A stretch of 64,000 nt of DNA from Nibribacter koreensis. GTDB lineage: Bacteria > Bacteroidota > Bacteroidia > Cytophagales > Hymenobacteraceae. The stretch is from assembly GCF_039541795.1 (NCBI RefSeq), contig NZ_BAABGX010000002.1, forward strand, positions 868,001 to 932,000, in the 5' to 3' direction. Made by a program: the position numbers and the translations under genes. Below the pieces are notes generated by a model. It had not been told where the DNA came from, ran no database searches, and was given only the letters and a program-made list of their open reading frames with translations. Shown piece by piece: positions 47,868-56,974 of the stretch (positions are counted from its first letter, which is position 1; each line of letters opens with the position of its first letter).

Positions 47868-48848
47868 ATGAACCATTTAACCCGTCGGCCCCGCCGAAAC
47901 CGCAAATCAGACGTCATCCGTAGTTTGGTACAGGAGAACCACGTAGGTACGCAGGATCTCATCTACCCGCTTTTTGTCACCGAAGGCCAGAACCAAACCG
48001 TGGCCATACCGTCCATGCCGGGCATCTCACGCTTCACGCTAGACAGACTGTTGGACGAGGTAGGCCTGTGCGTAGACTTGGGCATCAAGACCTTCGCGCC
48101 GTTCCCCAACATCCCCGAAGAGAAGAAAGACCGCTTCGCGTTAGAAAGCAAAAATCCTGAAGGCCTGTACCTGCGCACCATTGCAGAAATCAAGCGCCAG
48201 TTCCCGGACGTGGTGCTGGCCACCGACGTAGCCATGGACCCCTACAGCACAGACGGCCATGACGGCATAGTAGACAACGGCGAAATCATCAACGATGCCT
48301 CTCTGGAAGTGCTGGGTCAGATGGCCTTAGCCCAGGCCCAGGCCGGCGCCGACATCATTGCCCCTTCAGACATGATGGACGGCCGCGTGGCCCATATTAG
48401 AAACATCCTGGACAAGCACGCCTTCTACAATGTGTCCATCATGAGCTACACCGCTAAGTACGCCAGCGCCTACTACGGCCCGTTCAGAGACGCGCTAGAG
48501 TCTGCTCCTAAGCACGGCGACAAGAAGACCTACCAGATGAACCCCGCCAATAGCCGCGAGGCCTTAATTGAAGCAGAACTAGACACTCAAGAGGGCGCCG
48601 ATTACTTGATGGTGAAACCGGCCTTGTCCTATCTGGACGTTATAAAGCTTCTTCGGGACAACTCAAACCTGCCCATTGTGGCTTACAACGTGAGCGGTGA
48701 GTACGCCATGGTAAAGGCCGCCGCTCAGAACGGCTGGATTGACGGTGAAAAGATCATGCTGGAAAACCTTTTGAGCATGAAACGCGCCGGTGCAGACATC
48801 ATCCTGACCTATTTTGCCAAGGAATTTGCGCAGTACATGAAGAGATAA
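47868..48848 (+). CDS. hemB: Porphobilinogen synthase (delta-aminolevulinate dehydratase)
   Basis: The 326-residue enzyme condenses two 5-aminolevulinate to porphobilinogen. Schiff-base lysines are K197 (SYTAKYAS) and K250 (LMVKPAL). In place of the cysteine-rich zinc site, residues 120-133 read DVAMDPYSTDGHDG, with aspartates where zinc enzymes have cysteines, so this is a magnesium-dependent type. PSDMMDGRV (167-174) is also standard. hemJ- and hemN-type genes lie within 8 kb. Confidence 0.95.
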   Translation: MNHLTRRPRRNRKSDVIRSLVQENHVGTQDLIYPLFVTEGQNQTVAIPSMPGISRFTLDRLLDEVGLCVDLGIKTFAPFPNIPEEKKDRFALESKNPEGLYLRTIAEIKRQFPDVVLATDVAMDPYSTDGHDGIVDNGEIINDASLEVLGQMALAQAQAGADIIAPSDMMDGRVAHIRNILDKHAFYNVSIMSYTAKYASAYYGPFRDALESAPKHGDKKTYQMNPANSREALIEAELDTQEGADYLMVKPALSYLDVIKLLRDNSNLPIVAYNVSGEYAMVKAAAQNGWIDGEKIMLENLLSMKRAGADIILTYFAKEFAQYMKR

Positions 48849-48852
48849 TCTT

Positions 48853-48890
48853 CGTTTTTAGCCTGTTTTCTTCAAAACAAGCCAAAAACG
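48853..48890. repeat. Family A palindrome, copy 24
   Basis: TTTTTAGCCTGTTTTC and CAAAACAAGCCAAAAACG, starting 4 bases after the hemB stop and 10 bases before the next hairpin. Confidence 0.9.
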
Positions 48891-48899
48891 ATTTACATA

Positions 48900-48933
48900 A
48901 AAAAGGCGGCCTCTGTACAGAAGCCGCCTTTTT
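48900..48933. terminator. Bidirectional terminator between hemB and the T9SS gene
   Basis: AAAAAGGCGGC and GCCGCCTTTTT pair perfectly around a 12-base loop between convergent genes. Confidence 0.88.
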
Positions 48934-48953
48934 AGTAATCTTATAAGCGTAGG

Positions 48954-51824
48954 TTATTTAATATAGGCCACGCGTTTGGTCTCGCGCTTGCCGTCTACCG
49001 TCAATTGGTACAGATACGTGCCTGAGGCCATTTCCTGACCAGCTTTGCTTTTCCCATTCCAAGAAGCAACGTGCCTGCCGGCGTTCAGTTTTCCGTTGAC
49101 TAGCGTAGTCACCGCTTTCCCGTTCAGGTCAAACAAGGTAAGGCTTACCTGTGCAGTTTTGGTTAACGTAAATGGTATGTTGGTGGTCATTCCCTTCCGG
49201 AACGGATTAGGATAGCTTTGGCCTAAACCAGGCGCAATGGCCAGGTCTACGTCCTCAGCAGACGCCAACGGACCAGTAAAGCGGGTACTGTACACACCAT
49301 TGCCATGCGTTCCTACTATTACCATGTCATCTGTAGTCCGGCTGATGACCATGTCTACCGGCACTTGCCCAATAGACGTGCTACCTTCTCTAATCCAAGT
49401 GACATTAGGACCATCTAAGCTTGAGGTGGCAAAAAGACCGGTGCTAGTGCCCACAAAGTACTTGGTGTTGCCGTTGGTGCTTGGCAAGATGCTTACCCAG
49501 CGCGTAGATGGGCCGCTGCCAGAACCATTGGGGTTTTCTTCTAAGTTTCCGGACACTGGTGTCCAAGAACCTCCTCCATTGGTAGTGTAGAATAAGCTCA
49601 CAATGCCATAGTTGGTGAAAGTAGCCACCACCTTGTTTGCATCACGCGGATCTACGGCAAGGCAGCCAATGTTACCGGCTGGGAAGTTGATACCTGTCAC
49701 GTCTACTCTGGTAGGCGCTGTGGCCAATCCATCTTGAATTCTATAAATCTTACCGCCTCTGGTTCCAAAATACACTACATTGGCTGGCGCCTTGCTCACC
49801 CCTACCGCAGAGATCACCTCATTGGTATTCAGGTTGGCAATTACCTCCCAGCCCGTGGCAGACTGGCTACCGCCTCTTGGCAGGGCGTCAATGTTCTTAT
49901 TGCGCCATAAGGTGTCACCGGCTGGCAGATACATCGTGTGCTCGTTGTTCGGGTCAATATTGTACGGGTTGATGAACAAGTACCCTGTGGTTTTAGGTGG
50001 ATCCACGCGGCTGTATTGCCCGGTATACGCGCCGTCATCCCCAAAAATAAAGCGATAGATTGTTCCGTTCTGCACAGATACCAGCAAAGACCGTGCAGTT
50101 ACGGCCGTAAAGGCACCATCTCCCCCTAATACCTCTTCCCAAAGACTGGTCTCATTGGTAGTCTCTACTGACCAGCTACCGTTGTCTTGCATACCACCCA
50201 CAATGAAGTTGTCTGTGGTGTTCAAATCCATGGCTACCGTATAGAATTGAGTAGTTAAATAGCCACGGTTCAGAGAGGCCCACTCCACTTCACTGGCTAG
50301 CACGTTAAACGTTTTACTCACGCCACCGTCATGCGCAGAATATACACGGGACGGTGATGTCATGGAGAACGCTACCTCATGCTGGTCTGGGTGATGTGAA
50401 GGATACAAGGCATAGCTGGAATTATTAGCAATGTAGCCACCTATTTTCTTAGTAACGGCTGTTGAGGTATATCCATTGGTAGAAATATACAGATTGGTAC
50501 CACCCAGAATAACCACATTTGGATTGTCCGGTTTTATTTTTACCACCATGTTATAGCCACCTTGTAGGTTCAAGTCTCCAGACTTGCCACCTAGCATGGG
50601 GATGTTGGCGCTTAGGTTAGTCCAAGTACCACCCGCTCCGGCACCGTTACCAGAAAGGTATTCATACTTCCAAAGATTAGGCGTCTCTTTGCCAGAGGCA
50701 TTCTCTACATAAACAAAGTAATAGACTATGTTTTCATTAGATCTGGCAACATCCATGACGATGCGCTCATAGGTAGTTGGCCAGGTGGCAGGGGTGATGT
50801 CCGTCCAAGTTACGCCGTCCACAGAACGATAGGCACCTTTAGTCAAAGAAGTACCATTGCCAGAAGAAAACTGGCTCATGCCAGCATACTTCACGCCAGA
50901 AGGAGAAACGGTGATGTCTGTAAAGTAAGAGCTCTTGCCAAACTCCGTCGTTTCCTTCCCAAATCCCAAAACAGAGTTCCAAGTATTACCTCCATTGGTA
51001 GAGCGCATGATGGCTCCTGGCAAGGCGGCATATACTTCATCAATGTCTGTAGCAGGCCCTGTAGCCACCCGGTACACAAACTGGAACACATTATAAAAAG
51101 CCGTGTTGTTAGGCACCTGCGTGGTTACCAGCGGGTTCCAGGTAATGCCGTTGTCCACAGACTTAAACATGCCGTTACCGTAGTAGCTGGCGCCAGACTT
51201 ACTAGCCGAGTTGCCCAAAATCTCACCGGTGCCGTAGTACCATACATTAGTCTTGCCAGGTCTCTTGTCTTGTGCAACCGTCGTTACACTCTGTAACTGG
51301 TCTGGATCTGTTACTTTGGCCCAAGAGCTACCACCGTTGGTAGAGCGCCACATACCGCCAGAAACGCCACCTGCCAACAAGGTATTTTCGTTGGTGATGT
51401 CATAGGCAAATGCTCTAGTACGGCCACCTACGTTGAATGGGCCACGGCGGCTCCAGTTAGCCGAAGCCAACTTGGTGTAGGGGCTTTTCTGGCGCATGAT
51501 CTGCTCAGCCGTTGGAATGCGCAAAGAGAAGGCTAACTCGCGCTCTCTTATGTTTTCTGGAATTCTGCCGGTGTAAGGATCTTTAAGGCGCTCAAACTCA
51601 TAGTTGGCGCGCGCATTAGGGTCTTCTTTTGATCCAATGGCGCCCTGTTTGTGCAAACGGCTGCTGCGGGCGTCAATCCCGGCTTGCGCAGCTCCTTTTT
51701 TTGACGAATAACTGGATGGGTGCAAAGGCCCCGGCAAGAAGGAAGCCATGTACAAGACGGCCCCAAAAAGTAGTAACAAGGCACTGGACATTCCAAACTG
51801 CCGTTGCTGATGCGTAATTTTCAT
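48954..51824 (-). CDS. T9SS-secreted BNR/sortilin-like beta-propeller protein
   Basis: The 956-residue protein begins with a signal-like hydrophobic segment (SSALLLLFGAVLYMASFLPG) and contains several BNR/Asp-box motifs of the form STNGGSSW, SVDNGITW, STNGGNTW and TTNGGGSW, as in VPS10/sortilin-like propellers. The N-terminal NWSRRGPFNVGGRTRAFAYD and GGVSGGMWRSTNGG are typical of this Bacteroidota group. The C-terminal 85 residues (SYPNPFRKGMTTNIPF to KRVAYIK) are a type A sorting signal. It should be exported and anchored or released by the type IX system; ligand or substrate unknown. Confidence 0.9.
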   Translation of the reverse strand: MKITHQQRQFGMSSALLLLFGAVLYMASFLPGPLHPSSYSSKKGAAQAGIDARSSRLHKQGAIGSKEDPNARANYEFERLKDPYTGRIPENIRERELAFSLRIPTAEQIMRQKSPYTKLASANWSRRGPFNVGGRTRAFAYDITNENTLLAGGVSGGMWRSTNGGSSWAKVTDPDQLQSVTTVAQDKRPGKTNVWYYGTGEILGNSASKSGASYYGNGMFKSVDNGITWNPLVTTQVPNNTAFYNVFQFVYRVATGPATDIDEVYAALPGAIMRSTNGGNTWNSVLGFGKETTEFGKSSYFTDITVSPSGVKYAGMSQFSSGNGTSLTKGAYRSVDGVTWTDITPATWPTTYERIVMDVARSNENIVYYFVYVENASGKETPNLWKYEYLSGNGAGAGGTWTNLSANIPMLGGKSGDLNLQGGYNMVVKIKPDNPNVVILGGTNLYISTNGYTSTAVTKKIGGYIANNSSYALYPSHHPDQHEVAFSMTSPSRVYSAHDGGVSKTFNVLASEVEWASLNRGYLTTQFYTVAMDLNTTDNFIVGGMQDNGSWSVETTNETSLWEEVLGGDGAFTAVTARSLLVSVQNGTIYRFIFGDDGAYTGQYSRVDPPKTTGYLFINPYNIDPNNEHTMYLPAGDTLWRNKNIDALPRGGSQSATGWEVIANLNTNEVISAVGVSKAPANVVYFGTRGGKIYRIQDGLATAPTRVDVTGINFPAGNIGCLAVDPRDANKVVATFTNYGIVSLFYTTNGGGSWTPVSGNLEENPNGSGSGPSTRWVSILPSTNGNTKYFVGTSTGLFATSSLDGPNVTWIREGSTSIGQVPVDMVISRTTDDMVIVGTHGNGVYSTRFTGPLASAEDVDLAIAPGLGQSYPNPFRKGMTTNIPFTLTKTAQVSLTLFDLNGKAVTTLVNGKLNAGRHVASWNGKSKAGQEMASGTYLYQLTVDGKRETKRVAYIK

Positions 51825-51887
51825 GCAATAAGAATAGAGTTTTGTTTGTTTGTTTTAAGCTTGAGGTACTATATAGGCCGTGCCCAC

Positions 51888-52367
51888 CTAAGGACGAATG
51901 GTAAACCCGCGCATGACAAAGTGGGTTCCACCTTCGGCTGGTTGACTGAGCCTGGCGTCCAATGTTTGTCCAGGGGTAACGGCTGGTCTTTCCTCACTGG
52001 CCTTAAGCGTCATAGGAAAATGCACCGTAAGCGTTTGCCCTTCTGCCAGGTTGGCCGTGAAACCCATGCCATAACCTATTATTTTTTTAACCAGCACTTC
52101 TGCCTGACAGGGGGATTGTCCGCAGGGGCCGGCATCAGATTTATCCAACACAGGTAATACTTTCACCACGTGCACCACCACTTGTACCTGTCCTGGAGCA
52201 ATGGTCTCTTGGTCTGGTAGCACGGGCCGGGCCGCTGACTTCCCCAGGGTCTTCCCAGAGGGTTGGTTTTGGGTATCTTCTTGGTTGTCTCTCATGCGTT
52301 GGCAAGCCGTCTCCATGAAAAAGAGAACCATGCAAAAGAAAACGAAATGCCTCTTTGACAACCACAT
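51888..52367 (-). CDS. Lipoprotein of unknown function
   Basis: The open frame reaches 52559, overlapping the divergent phosphoesterase, but ATG at 52365-52367 begins a plausible lipoprotein signal (MWLSKRHFVFFCMVLFFMETAC), giving 159 residues. The mature part has VQVVVHVVKVLPV, a GPCGQSPCQAEV cysteine pair, and LTVHFPMTLKASEE, suggesting a beta-sandwich. No family recognised. It follows the BNR/T9SS gene on the same strand after 63 bases upstream, so the pair may be cotranscribed. Confidence 0.65.
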   Translation of the reverse strand: MWLSKRHFVFFCMVLFFMETACQRMRDNQEDTQNQPSGKTLGKSAARPVLPDQETIAPGQVQVVVHVVKVLPVLDKSDAGPCGQSPCQAEVLVKKIIGYGMGFTANLAEGQTLTVHFPMTLKASEERPAVTPGQTLDARLSQPAEGGTHFVMRGFTIRP

Positions 52368-52544
52368 AGAAATCAGCTGAAAACAAATATAATGATAATG
52401 TGCAGGTATAAAGCAGTTTACCGCATCCTTTTTTGGGGCTCTGCGTAGGTGTTCAGAATCCAGCAGAACAAAAAGCGCGTTTTTGCTTGAATTCGGCGGA
52501 TTAGCTCCCCCTGGCCAGTTTATATATTTTTTTCCTATATTTTT

Positions 52545-53351
52545 ATGCGTTTGCCACACCTTTTCCGGGTCTGCGGGTGGTTGCTTTCCTTAGCCCTTCT
52601 CTCCTCTTGTGACTTGATAGACTACCACCCCTACGCGGGCAACATAGATTATAAAAACCTCACCCAAGAAAACCTGCACAAAATCAAAGAGCTAGAGGCG
52701 GCTTATTCTGCCACAACGCCTTTGCGCTTTGCCTTCACCGGTGACACCCAGGGTTATTATGCTGAGACCGAGGACATGGTGGCCGACATGAACCGCCGCG
52801 ACATAGCCTTTGTCCTGCACGCCGGCGACCTGACCAACTACGCGTTCACAGATGAGTTTGAGCGCATGCACAAGGCTTTGTCTAAACTCAAAGTGCCGTA
52901 CCTGACGGTGGTGGGTAACCATGACTGCCTGGGCGAAGGCAAGAAGCTTTACCAGCGCATGTATGGCCCTTTTGACTACTCCTTCACCTTCGGGCCAAAC
53001 AAATTCATTTTCCTGAACACCAATTTTCTGGAGTTTGATGACAAGGTGCCGGATGTGACCTGGCTGGAGCAGGAATTGAAAAACGCCACTGGCACGCCCA
53101 ACAAGTTCGTCATTTCGCACATGGCGCCCAACAACTCAGAGGCCAACCCCAACAAAGAGCAGAAATACGCCAGCCTCATGCGCCAGTACAACGTGCAGGT
53201 CTCTATGCACGGCCACACGCACAACTACCGTTTAGAAAACCTATATAACGACGGCATTCCGTACCTGACCGTAGACGCGGCCCTTAAGCGCAGCTACATG
53301 CTGGTGACCGTGGCAGGCAATAAAGTAACCTTAGAGCGAATCCAATTCTAG
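52545..53351 (+). CDS. Calcineurin-like metallophosphoesterase, lipoprotein
   Basis: The 268-residue protein has a lipoprotein signal (LSLALLSSC at about 21). Metal-binding motifs of the metallophosphoesterase fold follow in order: FTGDTQGYY, HAGDLTNY, VVGNHDCLG, SHMAP and MHGHTHNY. It should hydrolyse a phosphomonoester or diester in the periplasm. The next gene starts four bases after its stop, so the two form an operon. Confidence 0.9.
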   Translation: MRLPHLFRVCGWLLSLALLSSCDLIDYHPYAGNIDYKNLTQENLHKIKELEAAYSATTPLRFAFTGDTQGYYAETEDMVADMNRRDIAFVLHAGDLTNYAFTDEFERMHKALSKLKVPYLTVVGNHDCLGEGKKLYQRMYGPFDYSFTFGPNKFIFLNTNFLEFDDKVPDVTWLEQELKNATGTPNKFVISHMAPNNSEANPNKEQKYASLMRQYNVQVSMHGHTHNYRLENLYNDGIPYLTVDAALKRSYMLVTVAGNKVTLERIQF

Positions 53352-53354
53352 CGC

Positions 53355-53978
53355 ATGAAACCACCTTACTCCTCTAAGACTTTGTTGGTCGTTCTTTTCC
53401 TGTTGCTTCCCTTCCTAGCCGGTGCCCAGAATACAACAGACAGCACAACAGACAGACCCAAAAACAAGTGGTACGCGCCAGACTATCTGGTCTTGCAACA
53501 CGCAGGCTTGATTGGTTTTCTGTCTGCCGGAACCGGGTTTGACTTTGGCAAGCATGACAGAACCAACATGGAGATCATGTACGGCTTCACGCCGGGCTAT
53601 GACATCAAGCACACCAACCACACGTTTACCCTGCGCACCTATTACCAGTCCAACCCCAAGCCGCTGTTTAAGGATGTGAAGATTAGCTGGATAAGGGCCG
53701 GCGCGGGCATCAGTCTGACCGTGGGTGAACAGTTTGAGAGCTTCTTCCCGGCGCGCTACCCAGAAGGCTACTACATCTGGCCCACCGCTACGCGCATTCT
53801 GCCGTTTGTGGGCACTTCCATAGGTCGTGATTTTACGGGTAAGAACAGACCGCATTACGCAGAGTTTTACACCGAGATTGGCACCAGTGACGTCATGATC
53901 GTGGACAAATACCGAAACTCGGGCATCTCAGTGCCAGACATTCTCAACCTGAGCTTCGGGCTGCGGTACATGTTGTAG
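53355..53978 (+). CDS. Outer membrane protein, unknown
   Basis: The 207-residue protein has a signal peptide (SKTLLVVLFLLLPFLAGAQ) and a mature part with alternating strands (FTPGYDIKHTNHTFTLRTYYQ, FVGTSIGRDFTGKN) ending LNLSFGLRYML, a barrel-closing pattern. It is probably a small outer membrane barrel. It is separated from the phosphoesterase by 3 bases, suggesting a joint function in the envelope. Family A copy 25 follows its stop immediately. Confidence 0.7.
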   Translation: MKPPYSSKTLLVVLFLLLPFLAGAQNTTDSTTDRPKNKWYAPDYLVLQHAGLIGFLSAGTGFDFGKHDRTNMEIMYGFTPGYDIKHTNHTFTLRTYYQSNPKPLFKDVKISWIRAGAGISLTVGEQFESFFPARYPEGYYIWPTATRILPFVGTSIGRDFTGKNRPHYAEFYTEIGTSDVMIVDKYRNSGISVPDILNLSFGLRYML

Positions 53979-54016
53979 TGTTTTTGGGCTGTTTTCTGGA
54001 AATCAGGCCAAAAACG
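53979..54016. repeat. Family A palindrome, copy 25
   Basis: It begins at the base after the preceding stop codon. TTTTTGGGCTGTTTTC and GAAATCAGGCCAAAAACG flank the centre. Confidence 0.92.
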
Positions 54017-54111
54017 AAGCCTTACAGGTTATGAAATGGGCGGATAGGTTTCTTGCGCCTAATCTGCCATTTTTGCAACGGCTTTCTGCCTTTCTCTAAA
54101 GCCGCGCGTCT

Positions 54112-54639
54112 ATGAGCTTTCTGTACTTAAAATCCCTCCATATCATTTTTGTAGTGACCTGGTTTGCGGGCCTCTTCTACATTGTGCGCCTGTTTGTGTA
54201 CTACGCAGAGACGGCCCAGAAACCAGAGCCCGAAAAATCCATCCTGCAAACTCAATTCGCGCTCATGCAAAAGCGGTTGTGGTATGGCATCACGTGGCCA
54301 TCCGCTATCTTGACGGTGATCATGGGTCTGAGCTTGTTGAGCTACTACCCGCAGATACCGGGTTGGCTGTGGGCGAAGCTCGGTTTTGTAGTCGGGTTAT
54401 TGGCTTATCACCTGTACTGCCACCGTATCTTTAAACAACACCAGCGCGGCGAAATAAGACAGTCCTCCACCCAGCTCAGAGTCTGGAATGAAGTAGCCAC
54501 CCTCTTTCTGGTGGCCATTGTCTTTTTGGTGGTCATGAAGAGCGGCCTGGACGCTACCTGGGGCGTGGTAGGTTTTATCGCGCTGTCGGTGGTCTTGATG
54601 CTGGCCATCATGGCCTATAAGAAACTCAGAAAAGCGTAA
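54112..54639 (+). CDS. hemJ: HemJ/CopD-like protoporphyrinogen oxidase
   Basis: The 175-residue protein has four or five membrane helices. The N-terminal YLKSLHIIFVVTWFAGLFYIVRLFVYY carries the conserved histidine and arginine of HemJ, and QKRLWYGITWPSAILTVIMGLSLL and WLWAKLGFVVGLLAYHLYCH are typical of the second half. HemJ oxidises protoporphyrinogen IX to protoporphyrin IX. The CopD family label also applies; location between hemB and hemN supports the heme role. CATTTTTGC at about 54067 may be a weak -7 element. Confidence 0.8.
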   Translation: MSFLYLKSLHIIFVVTWFAGLFYIVRLFVYYAETAQKPEPEKSILQTQFALMQKRLWYGITWPSAILTVIMGLSLLSYYPQIPGWLWAKLGFVVGLLAYHLYCHRIFKQHQRGEIRQSSTQLRVWNEVATLFLVAIVFLVVMKSGLDATWGVVGFIALSVVLMLAIMAYKKLRKA

Positions 54640-54672
54640 CTCATTAATTAAATTAAATAGAAACGCAGAAGC

Positions 54673-54710
54673 CGTTTTTAGGCTCTTTTCTAGAAAAGAG
54701 CCCAAAAACG
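54673..54710. repeat. Family A palindrome, copy 26
   Basis: Paired changes (GGCTCTTTTC opposite GAAAAGAGCC) and AAGC/GCTT flanks give a 46-base palindrome (54669-54714) between convergent genes. Confidence 0.93.
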
Positions 54711-54734
54711 GCTTTCTTGTTCTTCACCTCTGCC

Positions 54735-56108
54735 CTATACTGCCTGGCTGAACATGGGTTTCTGAGGCATACCGGCCACTGGTGCCGTTAAGTATAAGTC
54801 AAAGGCGGCGCAGACGGAGCGCAGGAAGTTCTTCCCAAGCGCGGTCAATTGCAGGCCAGACCGCGTGAGTTCAATAAGACCGTCCTGCTGCAATACCAGT
54901 AACGCAGGGTAAATGCTTTCCTCTATCAAGGCTTGCGCAGGCGTACCCAGCCAAGTGGTTTTACCGTGGCAGGCAATGTTGAGGATATGGCAGCGCATCT
55001 GGGCATCCAATTCTGTGAGCAGATAGCCTTTGAACTGGGGCCATTCGCCCATGGCTAATAAGGCGTAGTATTCTTCCACGGTTTTCACGTTCTGCATATA
55101 ACCCATGCCCAGATCACTGATGGAAGACACCCCCAGGCCAATCATCAGCTGGGTCTGGTTGGTGGTGTAGCCCATGAAGTTGCGGTGTAGGCGCTCTTCT
55201 TTCTGAGCCACGCACAAGGCCTCCTCAGGGAACGCAAAATGGTCCATTCCCACGTCTTCATAGCCTGCGTCTAACAACAGTTGCGTACCCAATTGATACA
55301 AGGCCAGTTTTTCTCCGTCCTTGGGCAAATCTTCTTCTGAGTAGGCGCGCTGGGACTTCTCTTTCCAGGGAACGTGGGCGTAGCTGTAGTAGGCAATGCG
55401 GTCTGGTCTTAGTTTGATGACCTCCCGGAACGTCTGCTCAATGCTCTCCAGCGTCTGGAACGGCAGTCCGTAAATCAAGTCATAGTTGATGGACGTGTAG
55501 CCAACGGCCCTTGCCTGCTCAGTGGCCTGCACCAGGTTCTCCAGCGGCTGAATTCTATGAATGGCCACCTGCACCTTCTCTGAGAGGTCCTGCACACCGT
55601 AACTCACCCGCCTGAAGCCCACGTTGTACAAGGCCTGCAAATGCTCTGTAGTGGTATTGTTGGGATGCCCCTCAAAGCTGAACTCGTGGTCTTCATGCAC
55701 CTCAGCACCGTCCAGCAAACCTTCAATCAAGCGGGTTAAATGCTCTGGGCTGAAGAACGTGGGCGTACCTCCGCCTAAATGAATTTCTCTAATGACCGGC
55801 TTCTCTGGCAACAGCGCCTTGTACTTGTCCCACTCCTGTAAGACCGCTTTTAAGTAGATAGGCTCTACGCCGTGGTTCTTGGTGATGCGCTTGTTGCAGC
55901 CGCAGTAGGTGCACAGGCTTTCGCAGAAAGGCAGGTGCACGTACAGACTGATGCCCTCTTGCTGGTTGGTGGCGGTAAAGGTTTGCAACAGCACGTCCTG
56001 CCAATCCTGGGTGGCCGGCAGCTGGTCGCCCCAGAAAGGAACCGTTGGGTAGCTGGTGTACCTTGGAACAGGCACGTTGTATTTTTTGAGAAGGGAAGCA
56101 GAGGCCAT
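54735..56108 (-). CDS. hemN: Oxygen-independent coproporphyrinogen III oxidase
   Basis: The 457-residue radical SAM enzyme decarboxylates coproporphyrinogen III to protoporphyrinogen IX without oxygen. The cluster motif is CESLCTYCGC (62-71, in YVHLPFCESLCTYCGCNK), followed by HLGGGTPTFFSPEHL, SFEGHPNNTT, RVSYGVQDL and YDLIYGLPFQT. The N-terminal KYNVPVPRYTSYPTVPFW is the HemN signature distinguishing it from HemW. With HemJ next door it supplies late steps of heme synthesis. Confidence 0.95.
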   Translation of the reverse strand: MASASLLKKYNVPVPRYTSYPTVPFWGDQLPATQDWQDVLLQTFTATNQQEGISLYVHLPFCESLCTYCGCNKRITKNHGVEPIYLKAVLQEWDKYKALLPEKPVIREIHLGGGTPTFFSPEHLTRLIEGLLDGAEVHEDHEFSFEGHPNNTTTEHLQALYNVGFRRVSYGVQDLSEKVQVAIHRIQPLENLVQATEQARAVGYTSINYDLIYGLPFQTLESIEQTFREVIKLRPDRIAYYSYAHVPWKEKSQRAYSEEDLPKDGEKLALYQLGTQLLLDAGYEDVGMDHFAFPEEALCVAQKEERLHRNFMGYTTNQTQLMIGLGVSSISDLGMGYMQNVKTVEEYYALLAMGEWPQFKGYLLTELDAQMRCHILNIACHGKTTWLGTPAQALIEESIYPALLVLQQDGLIELTRSGLQLTALGKNFLRSVCAAFDLYLTAPVAGMPQKPMFSQAV

Positions 56109-56297
56109 ACGCTGGGGAAATCTTTGTTTATGGATACAAAGTTCTGGCTTCTGGCCGGCGCCTATGACCGGTATATGTCATGGGGCAGATTGATTCTTGT
56201 CAGTTTCTGGTGGGTGTAAATAAGAAACGGCCCTAAAAGGGCCGGCTCTACACAAACAACCAAATATATAGAAAGCCTACCCGCAGGCAGGACTCAC

Positions 56298-56558
56298 TTA
56301 CTTAACCAAATTCAATTTCTCCAGCCAAGAGTTAGCAATGGCTTCCAGGCCCTTCCTGGCGAAGTTCTTTTGAGCCTCGGTCACGCTGTCCTCCTTGTCC
56401 TCTACTTCTTCTGGGTCAGTGCCCGTCACCTGAAAATCCTGCAACTGCAACAGGCTCTTGTCCTGCGCACAATGGCTGGCGTAAATTTCTACCTGCACGG
56501 GCATAGTGATGTTAAGGAGTCCCAGAACCACCAAGGAAGAGAGAAAGAAGAAACGCAT
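56298..56558 (-). CDS. Small secreted protein, unknown
   Basis: The open frame begins at 56624, but ATG at 56556-56558 starts a typical signal peptide (MRFFFLSSLVVLGLLNITMP), giving 86 residues. The mature part has YASHCAQDKSLLQLQDFQV followed by an acidic stretch (DPEEVEDKEDSVTEAQ) and a helical end. No family recognised. Confidence 0.55.
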   Translation of the reverse strand: MRFFFLSSLVVLGLLNITMPVQVEIYASHCAQDKSLLQLQDFQVTGTDPEEVEDKEDSVTEAQKNFARKGLEAIANSWLEKLNLVK

Positions 56559-56974
56559 ATGCCAATCTTTGTGTGAAACATTTGACCGAAACCCGCCTCG
56601 CGCTACCTGCACCAGAATAGACACCCATTGGGCCTAACCGTTGCATTTGTTCCGCAGAAAATCTTACCTAACAAAACGCAATGGTTGTGCCAACTTACAA
56701 AACACTCTAATTATCAATTACTTACCTATTTTTACCATACTAAAAAGTGTACGATTATGAACAATTCTGATATGAAATCGAACACCAGTCCGTACGATTT
56801 TGGGCTGTTTTCTGGAAAAGAGGTGAAAAACGGACAGGGCGTGCCTTCAGGAGCTAGCCTAAGGGAACCACCGGTATATATTCTACAGGGAGGCATAGGG
56901 GACAAAAGGCAGACCTCGGTCTAAATAGGAACAGAATATAGAATTTCTCTAATTCTTAACGAATCTTTCCTTAC
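56559..56974. other. Spacer with one palindrome
   Basis: The 416-base divergent spacer contains family A copy 27 and no convincing gene. A 98-residue frame at 56628-56924 is judged spurious because it reads through the palindrome. Confidence 0.6.
56795..56832. repeat. Family A palindrome, copy 27
   Basis: A decayed copy (ATTTTGGGCTGTTTTC, GAAAAGAGGTGAAAAACG) with GTCCGT and ACGGAC as outer complementary flanks (56788-56835). Confidence 0.85.

Noticed and set aside
56628..56924. Open frame of 98 codons on the plus strand
   Set aside because: It reads through a family A palindrome (FGLFSGKEVKN), lacks a credible start context and has no recognisable protein pattern.
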